This document shows positions 63,971-64,000 of a stretch of DNA of 64,000 nt, piece after piece. The notes below the pieces were generated by a model, which saw only the letters and a list, made by a program, of their open reading frames with translations, was not told the origin of the DNA and did not search any database. Each line of letters starts with the position of its first letter. Positions within the stretch are counted from its first letter, which is position 1. The translations under genes were made by a program, and so were the position numbers. The DNA comes from Mesorhizobium sp. L-2-11 (GTDB taxonomy: Bacteria; Pseudomonadota; Alphaproteobacteria; Rhizobiales; Rhizobiaceae): assembly GCF_016756595.1 (NCBI RefSeq), contig NZ_AP023259.1:183506-247505 (forward strand), in the 5' to 3' direction.

Positions 63971-64000
63971 ATGGTCCAGTCTACAATTGAAAATCTCCTG
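63971..64000 (+). CDS. Possible start of a further gene (runs off the right edge)
   Basis: ATG 63971 opens MVQSTIENLL and is still open at the edge. Too short to identify; possibly the next type VI gene. Confidence 0.25.
   Translation, partial: MVQSTIENLL

Noticed and set aside
1..64000. CRISPR array
   Set aside because: No regularly spaced short direct repeats or cas-like genes seen on reading either strand.
1..64000. Nodulation or nitrogen-fixation genes expected of a symbiosis island
   Set aside because: No nod, nif or fix gene and no convincing nod box found in this window.

Overview
The window looks like accessory DNA, most likely a repABC megaplasmid or a plasmid-derived island, from an alphaproteobacterium of the order Hyphomicrobiales (Mesorhizobium/Rhizobium-like). 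The reasons are a complete repA-repB-repC replicon, DUF1403 and ScpB genes of the rhizobial plasmid type, high GC with rhizobial codon use, and an imp-type type VI secretion cluster. The species was inferred only from gene families; no search was run.

Layout. 1-743: 3' part of a ParB-like gene leaving the left edge. 1483-3949: an IS66-family element with an 8-bp target duplication. 4.2-6.2 kb: small gene plus MFS exporter. 6.3-7.1 kb: remnants, including valS. 7.4-11.6 kb: a sulfonate-type ABC transporter with a flavin monooxygenase. 11.9-16.3 kb: phasin remnant, DUF5623 protein, XRE protein and decayed toxin-antitoxin-like copies. 16.3-20.1 kb: repABC on the minus strand with antisense RNA locus and parS palindromes. 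20.2-27.6 kb: decayed genes, frameshifted AbiEii-like gene, integrase, HigBA-like pair, DUF1403/ScpB pair, RES-Xre toxin-antitoxin pair.

27.9-44.3 kb is a defence island. It holds an ABC-three-component (ABC-3C) operon (Mrr-like nuclease effector, middle component, DUF3732 ATPase), a DUF4238 gene with a frameshift in a C7 run, a zinc-cluster protein of unknown role, a TIR/coiled-coil protein, a DUF4209 gene split exactly by a second, inverted IS66 copy (36778-39307), an Mrr-nSTAND3 protein resembling Avs-type STAND sensors, a GNAT protein and a small protein with a HEPN-like RxxxxH motif. 44.6-49.5 kb is a Tn3-family transposon with a decayed resolvase and a 449-aa MbcA/ParS-like passenger. 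Beside it lies the 5' end of a probable anti-phage dCTP deaminase gene, cut off by an IS6 element.

49.9-56 kb is an insertion-sequence graveyard: two inverted 828-bp IS6 copies and pieces of IS110, IS5, IS256, Tn3, IS21, an ABC exporter and a frameshifted tyrosine recombinase. From 56.26 kb to the right edge runs a type VI secretion operon, tssA-tssB-tssC-hcp-tssE-tssF-tssG, whose next gene (tssH/clpV-like) appears decayed.

Taken together, a stable replicon backbone carries metabolic cargo, several addiction modules and a layered set of anti-phage modules, some intact and several disabled by IS insertion or frameshift.
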